Origin: Phaseolus vulgaris
Taxonomy: Eukaryota; Streptophyta; Magnoliopsida; Fabales; Fabaceae
Length of the DNA: 64,000 nt
Direction: 5' to 3'
NCBI RefSeq assembly: GCF_000499845.2
Contig: NC_023756.2
Coordinates: 46,577,947 to 46,641,946 of the forward strand
In this document: positions 1 to 10,547 of the stretch, piece after piece
Numbering within the stretch: position 1 is the stretch's first letter
How the letters are laid out: every line of letters starts with the position of its first letter
The notes under the pieces: generated by a model
What the model saw: the letters and a program-made list of their open reading frames with translations, nothing else
Told to the model about the DNA's origin: nothing
Database searches by the model: none
Position numbers and translations under genes: made by a program

Positions 1-1438
1 TGAAGATGATGGCAATAACGTGTAGATGTATAACTCACATTAAAAACCATTACGAAATTGAGAAGGGAAAATACGTACATAAAGTAACCATACATAAAAC
101 GTGAAAGAAAGATGTGGTATACCAATACACTACGCAACAAAGTTCTTTTTTTGCTATTTACCATTCAAACATTCATTTTTTTTCTTTTCTTTTCTCTATT
201 TATTTACTCTCTACCAAATGGGAAAAATTTCTCTCTTATCTAATATTATCCATGTTCAAAGAGAATTCACTTGTAAACACTTAATGCTCAAATTAGTATT
301 AAATAAAATATCAATGTTTTATTTGAATGGTACAATTATATATATGGTTACTAGAAATTGTTATAAATATATATATATATATGATGAATTCACTCATATA
401 GATCTACAAGATTTCAATTTTTATTCATCACTCAATTAATTATAATTTTTAATTGGGATAGGAATTGAGATATAACAAACAACACATTAAACAACAACTA
501 ATTTAGATATAAAAATAATTAATCATTATATCCATGAAGTATATAATATTTTATAAATTAAAAAATTATTTATATATAAAGTAATTTTTATTATTAATAA
601 AATTTATAAAATAATTTCTAAACTAGGATTTAGCTTTAAAAATAATAAATAGTTTTAGAAAACCCCTCAGATAGATTTATAAAGAATAGGTGATTGCTTT
701 ATTCACTAATCATTAACTAATCTTACAAATATTTAACAAAATTTAGTATTAATTAATGAGACAATTTCAATTCAATGAAAGTTATTACGCTTTTTCTTGA
801 TATGGTCCTATATAGACCATTGGAAATAATAGTAATAATCATTTAAAAAAATTCAATTAAGTCATTTTTTTTTTAAATCCAATCCCTATTTTTCCAATTT
901 AATTAAATAATTTTAATATAATATTTAATTTTAAATAAACAACCATTTTTTATTGGAATTTGATAACATGATGGATTGAATCTTTGCCATACACACTTAT
1001 CTCAACATAGTTATATATACAACATTAGTTTGATTGATATATAATTTTGTAATGAAAAAATGTGAATTGTGGACTTAAAATGCCTTTTCCCAAAGTTATT
1101 TATACAAATAAATCTTCATATTGACTAAAAACTTACTCTCTTCAGAAATTACATATGAGCAATTGCCAAATTAATTTCCCATTCACTAAAATTTTCAAAA
1201 ATTCATTCTTATTTTTTTTTACAGGACTATTTACTACTAGTAAATCATTCAATCAAAATTAATTTTAAAAAAAATTATCATATTAACTAAATTAAATATT
1301 TTTTTTTAAAATAAAAAAATTATTGATATCTAAATTAGTTTTTATTACTAAAAAATAGTTTTTAAGTGGATATTTAATTAACTATCAATTATCATTAAAT
1401 AACAAATTTAAAACTATTTACCAATAATAAAAACCAAA
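1..1438. other. AT-rich intergenic spacer
   Basis: No coding region is supported. The stretch is very AT-rich with homopolymer runs and a short (TA)n near 370. Two parts (about 500-630 and 1225-1438) resemble worn arms of the CACTA foldback MITE family (phrases such as attattaataaaatttataaa and aattagtttttatta), but no terminal repeats could be placed. The open frame near 101-439 has no protein-like composition. Confidence 0.6.
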
Positions 1439-1760
1439 AATATTTTTCGGGAAAGGAATGTGTATGCTGATAAGTTGACTAATTTATTATTTATTCATAG
1501 ATAATCATTTCATTGATATAATAGACTTTCATCTAGTTTGTTCTTAGAATTCTTTATTAATAGGTATAGTTTACCTATGTATCATTTTTGTTAATATATG
1601 AGTTTTGGTCTAGTCTTCCCATATTTTTGTATATTTTTTTCTTTTTTTTAATAATACTTTTTTCATGTGATGACAAATGATTGTTGTTACTTGAGGGGTT
1701 AGTCTAGCTCAGATGTCAATTAGCATAGTGATGCCTAACATCAAAATTTTTTATTAAAAA
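1439..1760 (+). mobile_element. 5'-truncated LINE copy, 3' end only
   Basis: The segment aligns by eye with the last about 320 bases of the long LINE at 52455-55460. It begins in the RNase H region (ggaatgtgtatgctgataagttgac, the codons around the final catalytic Asp) and continues through the 3' UTR (tagtttacctatgtatc, gagttttggtctagtc, gatgcctaacat). It ends in the family's A-rich tail after a tttttatta stretch. The reading frame is decayed. 5' truncation is the usual product of target-primed reverse transcription. Confidence 0.8.
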
Positions 1761-3089
1761 AATATTATTTAATTTAATCAATATAGTAATTAATTATTTT
1801 TAGTTTATAAAATTAATTTTTTAGTGATCATAATCAATAGCCTGAGTTTATTTTAAGCAAAATTCAGAAGAAAAAATTGTGGTTTTACACTTTGAATACA
1901 AAATTGATATCGAAGCTTGAAAAAGTTGACTTAACATTAACTAAGAAACATGTTTTGATTGATGATCATGTGGGTTTCGAAGTTGAAGTGCGATGACATC
2001 TAAACATGTTGAAAAGGATTTTGTGTCTGTGTCTCTGTGTCTCCCTCTGTCACACAATTTACCTATTCAACACACTCAAGGGTATGACCCACATGTGTAG
2101 GATAAACCCTAGAACTTAAGAATGAAAAAAAAAAAAAAAAAACATAATTTCTAGCAAAAGAAGAAAAAGGAAGACAAAATGGTGACTAAATTCACTTTGG
2201 GGTTATTCAAGTTTCCAAATTTCAATGAGTTCAAGACCTAAAAAACAAGTTTTTAAGTGCTTCTCAGCAAAAAAAATTCCCAGTTCAAAAGGGTTTTAAT
2301 AATTTTTAAAGAAACTTGAAATGATGAAGTTTAAAAGTATTTTAATGTTTATGTCGTGTCTAATTTTTTATCGGATTTGAAATAAGAAATTATTATAATT
2401 CAATAGAGGAATTGGTAAAATGTATATTTTATATAGTCATTAAATGATTTAAACAATGAAATTATTTATCTACAGATTAAGCCTAACTTCTAAGTTTAGC
2501 ACAAATCTTAAAAGATTTATAATTATATTTTATATCTCACATAATTAAATTTTAAAAAAATAATTAATTATTATATTAATTAAGTATATGTTTTATAATT
2601 AAAAAAATTATTATTTTATATTATTAATAGAAGTGTATAAAATAGTATTTGATAAAATTAATATAATAAATTTTTTTTTTTCTAGAATTAATTATTATTT
2701 AATGATTTTTTTTTTATCAACACATATGTTATAAATACTCAAATTTTATAACGAGATATTTATAAATTTGGTTTATACTCAAATTTCTTTTATTAACATT
2801 AATTTATAAATGACGCATTTATAAACCATCAAAAAGAAGTATTGCATTATTAAATATATTCTAATTTTTTTTAATTAAAATTTCCAAATACCTTTGTTAT
2901 TAAATATTTTTAATTTTTTTATATGAATTCTCACTCTTTTTGGGTAAACATATTTACGTAATCCGTTAACCTATTATTAGCTGTATTAAGGTTTTGAAGT
3001 CTCTCTCTCTTTTCAAATTTTTTTGGGATCAGTTTTGGTCACAGACAAAAAAAATTCAATAGTGTAGGCCCAACTAAAAACTCAGCTAT
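1761..3089. other. AT-rich intergenic spacer
   Basis: No gene is supported. A somewhat more complex stretch lies at about 1850-2130, with a CT-rich run near 2030 and an A18 run near 2126. About 2530-2700 resembles a degraded half of the CACTA-type foldback repeat. Nothing else stands out. Confidence 0.55.
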
Positions 3090-4239
3090 GGGAGTTTCTT
3101 CTTCCACCCCTATATATTTCTTCCTGCACCCCTACATTCTTTAAAATACAAAAATTATCCTTTCAGAGTTTTATATGATTCCAGAATAGGAGTTCTGTAT
3201 GCAAAAAAGAAATGTTTTCAGAAAAAAAAAATATTACAGAATATCTTTTCTGGAATATATTTTTTGATTTCCAAATTGATAAATATGAACCTGTCTAGTG
3301 GGAAATTCGTCTAAAGCTTCAATGAAGAATGATATGTTGGACTTCAACGTGATTAAGTTTTTCGGTATTAAGACTCGTAGTGGTAAAGTTTTTCGTCCTC
3401 TTCCTATTAGATGGGAATTTCCTTCACCAGGCTGGGTCAAAATTAATACTGATGGGGCTGCTAGGGGTATCCTGGTCTTGCTACTTGTGGAGATATTTTT
3501 CGTGGGAGTATGGGAGAATTTATTGGTGCTTTTTCAGCGTTTCTTGAAGTTTAAACTGCTTTGGTTGCTGAGTTTTATGGAGTTATACATGCTATGGAGG
3601 AAGCTCAAAAAATGGGACTTACTAATGTCTGGCTTGAATGTGATTCTGCCTTGGTTTGTGCTGCGTTTACTGCTAGGACTAATGTTCCGTGGATGCTTCA
3701 GAATCGATGGAATACTTGTCTTAATTTTTGTGGGACAATCAGGTTTAGGGTAACTCATATTTTTCGTGAAGGGAATGCGTGTGCTGATAAGTTGGCTAAT
3801 TTAGGATTTATTCATAGAGAATATTTTCATTGGTATAATAGACTCCCACCTAGTCTGTTCTTAGAATTCCTTATGAATAGGTATAATCTATCTATGTATC
3901 GTTTGTGTTAACATATGGGTTTTGGTTTAGTCCCCCCATATTTTTGTTTTTTTTTTTTTTTAATAATATTTTTTTTTATGTGATGGCAGATGATTGTTGT
4001 TACTTGAGGTGTCAGCTTAGCTGAGATGTCAAGTTACATAATGATGCCTAACACGAAAACTTTATAAAAAAAAATAATAAAAAAAATATGAAGTTAATAA
4101 AATATATTTCAGAAAATATATTCCAGAAATATTTTGAAAAGAACAATCCATAAGTCATTTTTAAAAAGGATAAAATAATTTTCTTCAAAAATAATAGGGT
4201 ACATGAAGAAATTTGGTAGGATGCAAGAAGAAACAGCCC
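3090..4239. repeat. Inverted-repeat (MITE-like) element split by a LINE
   Basis: The left end reads gggagtttcttcttccaccc (from 3090). The right end, read on the minus strand from 4239, gives gggctgtttcttcttgcatcc. Both arms continue with similar TTCTTC..GCACCC..TTTAAAA text for about 70 bases, so the outer parts form an inverted repeat. The interior is interrupted by the LINE copy at 3290-4083. A relative lies at about 31650-32010. No clear target-site duplication is visible, so the transposon class stays open. Confidence 0.5.
3281..4092 (+). mobile_element. 5'-truncated LINE copy with target-site duplication
   Basis: This copy is nearly identical to 54678-55460 of the long LINE. It covers the end of the linker, the whole RNase H domain (acidic residues in TDGAARG, VAEFYG, ECDSALV and GNACADKLAN) and the 3' UTR with the A-rich tail. 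A run of Gs in GCTAGGGG is one base shorter than in the long copy, which breaks the RNase H frame, so it is a pseudogene. The element is flanked by AAATATGAA at 3281-3289 and 4084-4092, a plausible 9-bp target-site duplication. Its high similarity suggests recent mobilisation. Confidence 0.88.
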
Positions 4240-6100
4240 TGAGCAGACGAAGGCCCATTACTACATTAATATTTTATTATAAAACACATAAAAGTTATTT
4301 TAATTAGTATCATACAAGTAATATTTGTTTTGTAAAAATTATGTCTGAGAAAAGAAGGCCCATTACTTCTTTATTTAATGGTTAGACATTTATTTATATA
4401 CATTTCTTTTGTAACTATCAATATGAAAATTCATATTTTATCTTTTTTAGACGGTTCAATTTAAAAGTTAAAAGTATTATTTTGGAAAAAAAAATATTGC
4501 ATAAGTTATTTCTTACTTTTAGATTATATAATACAAAAAGTTTTTGAATTGGACAATCTAAAAATTATTTTTGAATTATAAACTGCATGATCCAAAATTG
4601 AGAAATATGAAAATCACACAACCTTCTCCGTAAAAAAATGGTAAGTGGTGGTTGAGATCGCCTTCAACGTTCACAACCCCTTCATCGAAAATTGTGAAAA
4701 CAAGTGAAATTATGATGTTATTAGTGAAGAACTCGATGTTGGAGATAACTTTTTTCTCGAAATAAGTATTGTTGACTAAGACATTTAAGATAATGAAACT
4801 CATTTCGATCGTGCAATTTGAAAGTCAAAAATAACTTTGAAATTATACCATCCAAAAGTTCTTTTTTAAAAAAAATACTCTCAAATTATGTAATTTAAAA
4901 ACTAAAAATAACTTCTAAATTATACAATCTAAAATACACATTTAACTTTCAAATTACACAATTTAAAAAAAAAATGAACTTATTACAATTCTAATAAAAA
5001 CAATAATAATTCCTCACTTATACTAACCATTTTAACACAAGAATACAATAAATATATATGACTTAGTAAAATGTCTAGAGTTTGAATTCGAAACCGAATT
5101 AATTATAGTTCTCATGTGATTTTACCAACATGCATTAATATCGGAGACTTTTGAATTGGTAAAATATTTTAGTAACTAAAAAAATTAAAAATTAAAAAAA
5201 AAAAAAACGAAAGAAGAAATATATTAAAAAAAAGTGGGCCCCGTACCGCACGTGTGTAAACATGAGAAACCAAAACATTATGAAATCACGCGAATCTTGT
5301 CGGTCACTAATTTACGCCGAAATTATCACGAGTGCTCTCACCTTTCACTACTTTTAATCCAATAATTATTACTATCGTTAATTATTTTTATTTTTAGGGT
5401 TAAATAGGTTTTGGCTCCCTATACTATCATTCGAAATTATTTTTTATCTTTAGGCCAAACATTAAATTTTTTAAATATTAAAAAATTATTGAAATAAATC
5501 ATTAAATAAATTTTTAACATATACTATTTTATATTATTAAAACATTCATATTTGTTTCTAACAGATCTATATTCTATCAAAGTTATGATTATTTGAAGTT
5601 TCTTTAAATACTTTAATATTTATTGTCCGAAAGATAAAAAAGTGAAGTCAAAGTTTGATTATCTTGATTAAGACAAAAAAGAAAATATAAAAATAAAGGT
5701 TTTAATGAAAATCTATCATAAAAAAACTAACAAATACTCGTATCAATAATTTCATTGATAAAGAAAAAAAATCAATTTTGATGAAATACAAATATTAAAA
5801 ACATATTTAATTTTTTTTTTATTAGTGCTTGTTTCTTTCATGCAGAATTTTGAAAATATAAAAATAGTATTAACTTTTGATACATTAAAAATAGTTATTG
5901 GAAGATAAAGACGTATTTATAGTGTTATTGAATAGAGATTACGAGAATAGAATTACATAATAAATGAGACATGAAGATGGCAACTACTAATCAAATACGC
6001 AAATTAGGAGCAAACATTCTGATGATAGAGAAACTCGGAATTGAATAATCTGAGAATGGAAATTTGAATGAGTCTTATTCATCAAAATCCAAACAAATTT
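4240..6100. other. AT-rich intergenic spacer
   Basis: No coding region is supported. About 4440-4990 is a simple-composition stretch with repeated aattataaaa-like words; similar text recurs at about 31320-31560. At 5233-5350 there is a less AT-rich patch with gcacgtgtg (G-box core) and ggtcac, without a gene attached. The open frame on the minus strand at 4576-4803 has no recognisable family. Confidence 0.5.
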
Positions 6101-6830
6101 GTCTCATTTTCTTCCAATCTTTTTCTTTTTCTTTTGATTTTGTTTTCCCTTAGAATGGTGAGTTTCTCATTGACCCATCAATTGCGGCAAAACTTTGTAC
6201 TCTCCATAGGGTAATTTATTCAAATTCTCCTTTTCTATTATTTCCTCTTCTTCTTCTTCTTCTTCTTTTTCTCATTTATGTGTGTGCAGTGCTTAACTCA
6301 ATTATTGGATTGGCAGAGAATGGGAACTGGAAAAATGGGTTGCTCAAGGAATCCATAGCTACTTACTTCAAGTGTTATTATTGGAGCACACAAAACCCTA
6401 CCCATCACCATAGCCTTTGACATTTTGTGTTGCCTGAATAATGGCTATGATTAGGTATATGCATCTATGTCAATTGGTTGCCACTGCCCACCTTCTTCCC
6501 CTTCATCCATTAATGAATTACCTACAACTTTTAAACACTTCAATCCTTCCATTCACTTTGCTTTCATAATCTCCCCTTTATGCCACCACCCACATTAATA
6601 CTAACCTTGCCTCCATTCCAATGTCCTTCATCTTCTCATGTGTCTTTCTAGCTCTTTCTTTTCCTTTTTCTTTCATCCACAAACTAACATTTTCACATGT
6701 CAAAATATTTAAGGATTTCACTTGTGTACTTTTTAAATTATAGTTGCCACCATGACAAATTTGTTGTAGTCTTTTATCTTTATGTAAAATTGCAATAAAA
6801 TACAGCTAATTTGACTTCAAATATAATCAT
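6101..6830. other. Non-repetitive spacer with pyrimidine tracts
   Basis: Composition is less AT-rich than its surroundings, with a (CTT)n run at about 6246-6268 followed by gtgtgcag, which resembles an intron acceptor. No open frame of useful length follows, so a coding exon cannot be supported. This could be part of a non-coding transcript or a decayed gene. Confidence 0.4.
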
Positions 6831-7080
6831 TGTTGGAGATCCCAGATCAAAGATAAGACCGATTTTGTAAAGTTGAGTTAGACTTAAAATTCACTTCTTT
6901 AAGATGGTATCAAATTCATTTAGAATCTATCATGGCGAGAGTTACGACCTGCTATCGGGTCATTATCGAACCAGACATAAATATTTAATCTTACGTGAGA
7001 AATGACAGATCTGAGTGTGTTGAAGATCGCACATCGACTAGAGATAAGATTGGTTTTGTAATGTTGAGTTTTAAAGATTT
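6831..7080 (+). mobile_element. TRIM retrotransposon with both LTRs
   Basis: The left LTR starts tgttggagatccc at 6831 and ends near 6902. It is followed by atggtatcaaa (6904-6914), a worn primer-binding site matching the TGGTATCA start of the tRNA-iMet complement. A short non-coding interior of about 110 bases leads to a second LTR starting tgttgaagatcgcacatc at 7018. The LTRs are shortened relative to the copy at 48.9 kb. No protein is encoded, as expected for a terminal-repeat retrotransposon in miniature. Confidence 0.75.
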
Positions 7081-9160
7081 AACCAGCTGGGTAATTTGAA
7101 ATGATGAAGAATGAAGAAGGGGAGGGAAAAGAAACTACATTGTTTTTAATGGAATATTTGAAATAGTGGGGGCATATGGAAAAGACTAGTGGTTAACCTA
7201 AGTTGATTTGAGAGAGAAATTTCCCTATAAAGCCAAGTATTTTGCAAATTGATAAGGTTGTTTATCTCTTTATATTGGTAGTTTGTGTGTTGTTTAAAAT
7301 GTGAGAATGGGGTGAATATGATGAGTCACTTTATGAAAGGTCATTAAATATGCTTGACCTAATCACAGGCTGTCCTTGAAGCCAAATTAAATGAATACTT
7401 ATGTCCCGGTTGTGGCATAGAACAAGTCAACCAACTTCTAACATTAATATTTTTCATTACATGTTTGATGTGAAAAGCCTTTGCAGGCCATGTGAATTCA
7501 TACATGGAGGGACCCTTTCATGTACGTCACTATCCATTTGGTGGTGGGATATGCCCTGCTTGTGTTGCAATTTTTCCTAATTTTTCCCCTTCATCCAAAG
7601 GTAGCAAGGGCAAGTGGAAGTTCCATGCTTTTACTTCTTTCCACTTTTTCCCTTCCCCTAACACAAAGGGTATAGACAATTAATTCTAAGCCAAAACCAC
7701 CAAGGTATATACAACTTTCATCTAACTTGCCATGGTTTCCATGGTGGAGAAAGTGACCCCAGGTCCACAGTGCCCTTCAAATCTAGAAACTTTGAAAAGG
7801 GGTATTCTTTTTATGCATGTTAAATGCTACAGGAGAAATAGATTCATGTATAAAAGAGATTAAATTTGCTTCATGGCTCCAGCTAATTTGTTTCCTGGTC
7901 CAATATGTGGGCACTGATGTGTTGCACAATGGTGCAAGAAAATAAATACTAATGTCCTGAAGAATTTTCTTTTACAAACCCATTAATGATAATTGAAGTT
8001 GGACACCATGCAAGAGTTGGTTCTTCCAAGACATTAATTAGGAAATTAATTGTAACTTTTTTGATCAAAAGTACTATGAAAATAAGGATTAGGGTGTATT
8101 AATGATCATTTTTAAATACCAATTTTAATAAAAATTATACTCTTGTTCCTCACCCTTAAAAGAATCCCACCCTTTTGTGAGACACCTATCTGCAAATATT
8201 TAAAGCGCTGCTACCTATCGCCACTCTACATTTTTCAAATAATTTCAAACAAAATAATTGGATTCCATCTCCCTTTTTCCCAACTTTGTTGAACAAGTTG
8301 TCCTTCAATTCAAGAAAAGAAAAACGAATAACGAGTAAAATAAGAAACGAGTTGAAAAAGAAGTTACCATTATAATTGTTTTTTATTTTATTTTAATTTA
8401 ATGTACAGTGTTGACAATTTAGAAATCGTGCTTTATATTTATCCTTATGATAGTTATTGTCAAAAACAATAAGTTTAGCATTTGGTTGATAATATAAAAG
8501 TAGGGCATATCTTAATTTTTCATGATTTTTTCTTCTTTTGCCTTTTATTAACATAGGCACGTCTAAATTTGGTTGTCCCAATTTTAATTGCTTTTGGGAA
8601 ATTCCTTTTGAGAATGAAAAAATGCAAATTGAGTTCTGGTACAGAGGTTAACGGAATATATGGAGAATTCACATCAATGGGGTTGGAAGTGATGTGCCAG
8701 AAATAGTAGAGTGGGATCTTTGGTGGTAGGAAACAAGTTTCACAATCATCTTGCCTTTGCTTTTATGTGAGACAAGTTTGAGTGGACAACACCCGAGGAA
8801 GGCAGGTGGTGATGAAAGGGGTAGCACAGAAGAGGCACAACCAACAAAAAGTAAAAGACAAAAGCATTTTTTTGTCATTAAAGTCAAAAGCCATTTCAAT
8901 GAAAGCACAAGTTTCAATTCACAAACTTTGATTTTTGCTTTTGGTTTTGTAAATGAAAATGAAGTATTTTTACATTTGAGCATTTTTTCAAACAGTATGA
9001 GAACAAAGTTTGTGAGTGTGAAAAAGCAGCTTGTCGTTTTCTATGGCCAGAAGTAAGTTGTGGTTCGGCACCCAATGTGGTAAGGTAATAAGAAACAAGA
9101 GAAGGGTTAAAATAAGGGGAAAAGCAAGTTTGAAGGTTTGGTAAGGGAGAGTTTTAACCT
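7081..9160. other. Spacer without recognisable gene
   Basis: The sequence is moderately AT-rich and mostly non-repetitive. A small open frame at 7492-7683 and overlapping ones at 8669-9056 show no known domain and no supporting context. Part of this region could be non-coding transcript, but nothing in the sequence decides it. Confidence 0.4.
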
Positions 9161-9382
9161 GAAGGAGGTTTTGGCAAGGTTAATAACAGTGTTTATGTCC
9201 AAAATTGCAATGGTGGAAAAGTGTGGTTTACGTAAACAGATTTGAATTCAAATGTAAAGAGTTATTACTGTGAAGGAGGTTTTGGCAAGGTTAATAACAG
9301 TGTTTATGTCCAAAATTGCAATGGTGGAAAAGTGTGGTTTACGTAAACAGATTTGAATTCAAATGTAAAGAGTTATTACTGT
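9161..9382 (+). repeat. Perfect 111-bp tandem duplication
   Basis: The unit starting gaaggaggttttggcaagg and ending gagttattactgt occurs at 9161-9271 and again at 9272-9382 without a difference that I can see. It is followed by the first bases of a third unit (gaaggaag). It lies about 1.2 kb downstream of the stop codon of the LRX gene and outside any supported gene. Confidence 0.95.
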
Positions 9383-10547
9383 GAAGGAAGTGTGCACATG
9401 GGGAGCAATCTTAAACGATACCGCTAATCAAGTGAAAAGAAAGGCTTAAAAAAATGAAATCTGGCATGCCATCATCCTTAAAAGGTTCCTTGGGATGGAA
9501 ATCCAGGTCCCACCACCATTACAACCTGAATTAGGGTGGAGGTGACCTCGATCCAAGATTCAGGATCATTTCAAACCGCAACTATAATCTTTGATAACAC
9601 CAGCAACCATAATTAGATTCCTAACCTTAATTATCAGGTTTTTAATAAAAATTTCATAAACCTTCATCCATATCTTTGAAAACAATTGAAACAGAGATTG
9701 GGTGGGGTTGTATTTGGTTGGCCAAAACCATATTGAAAGTTTAAAGAAAGATGGTGGTGGAGTGGGAGGTCTGAGGTACAAAGGCATATTGCGGCGAAAG
9801 TTTGAATTGAAAGAACTATCTAATTGATCTCATTGGCATGGAATGAGAAATGAGGAGAACATCACATAAATGCAGATAGAGATGGGCAGGTGAAGCATAA
9901 GCACACACAACATTCTCATAGTAGAGAAATATTTTGGAGACACTCGTACGAGAAAGGAATTACCTCAATTCAGAAAATCAATACATGTAAAGTGTTCTTA
10001 AATTATGCTATAAATTGCAAAACAAAAGAAACAAAAAATTAAATAAAAAAAAAGTATGATATAAGAGAGACAATAACAATAAACTCCACAAACCTGCAGA
10101 AGCAGCAGCAGCAGCAACAGAAAGTGCTGCTACTCTCTATGCAATGCAACCCTGAATTATGGTCTCCAAATTCATCCCTATACATACACATTTTCTCTGC
10201 AACCTACTCTTTCTCTGCCATTTTTATTTCACAACTCGAATATCCATAACAATTCAAATCAATATGGAGAGACTTTCTCCTCTTACCTCAATCCACTGTA
10301 ACCTCCTCTCTGTTTTCCTATACTAGAACAAACATCACATGCAGCCTTACACAAACCCTTTCTGGTTCTCTCAGGTTTTATTTTTCGCGACGAGAGTCGC
10401 GGACTTACTTGACACGGCTGGCACAGGAAGAAGAGGGCACAGCAGAAATGGCCACCAATAATAACAAAAGTATGAACTGAACTTGAATGTTTTTCTTCAT
10501 TGCTAGGGTACAGGGCAAGGGTTAGAGGAGAAAAGTTCTCAAAAGAA
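9383..10547. other. Downstream flank and probable 3' UTR of the LRX gene
   Basis: No gene is supported here. The part next to the LRX stop codon (about 10080-10547) is less AT-rich, has a short CAG/GCA run at about 10100-10120, and probably holds the 3' UTR of the minus-strand LRX transcript. The polyadenylation site could not be fixed. Confidence 0.4.

Noticed and set aside
101..439. 112-codon open frame near the window start
   Set aside because: AT-driven Phe/Leu/Tyr/Ile-rich composition without any family resemblance or gene context.
3298..3911. Two overlapping frames as separate genes
   Set aside because: They are the two halves of the LINE RNase H domain separated by a one-base deletion.
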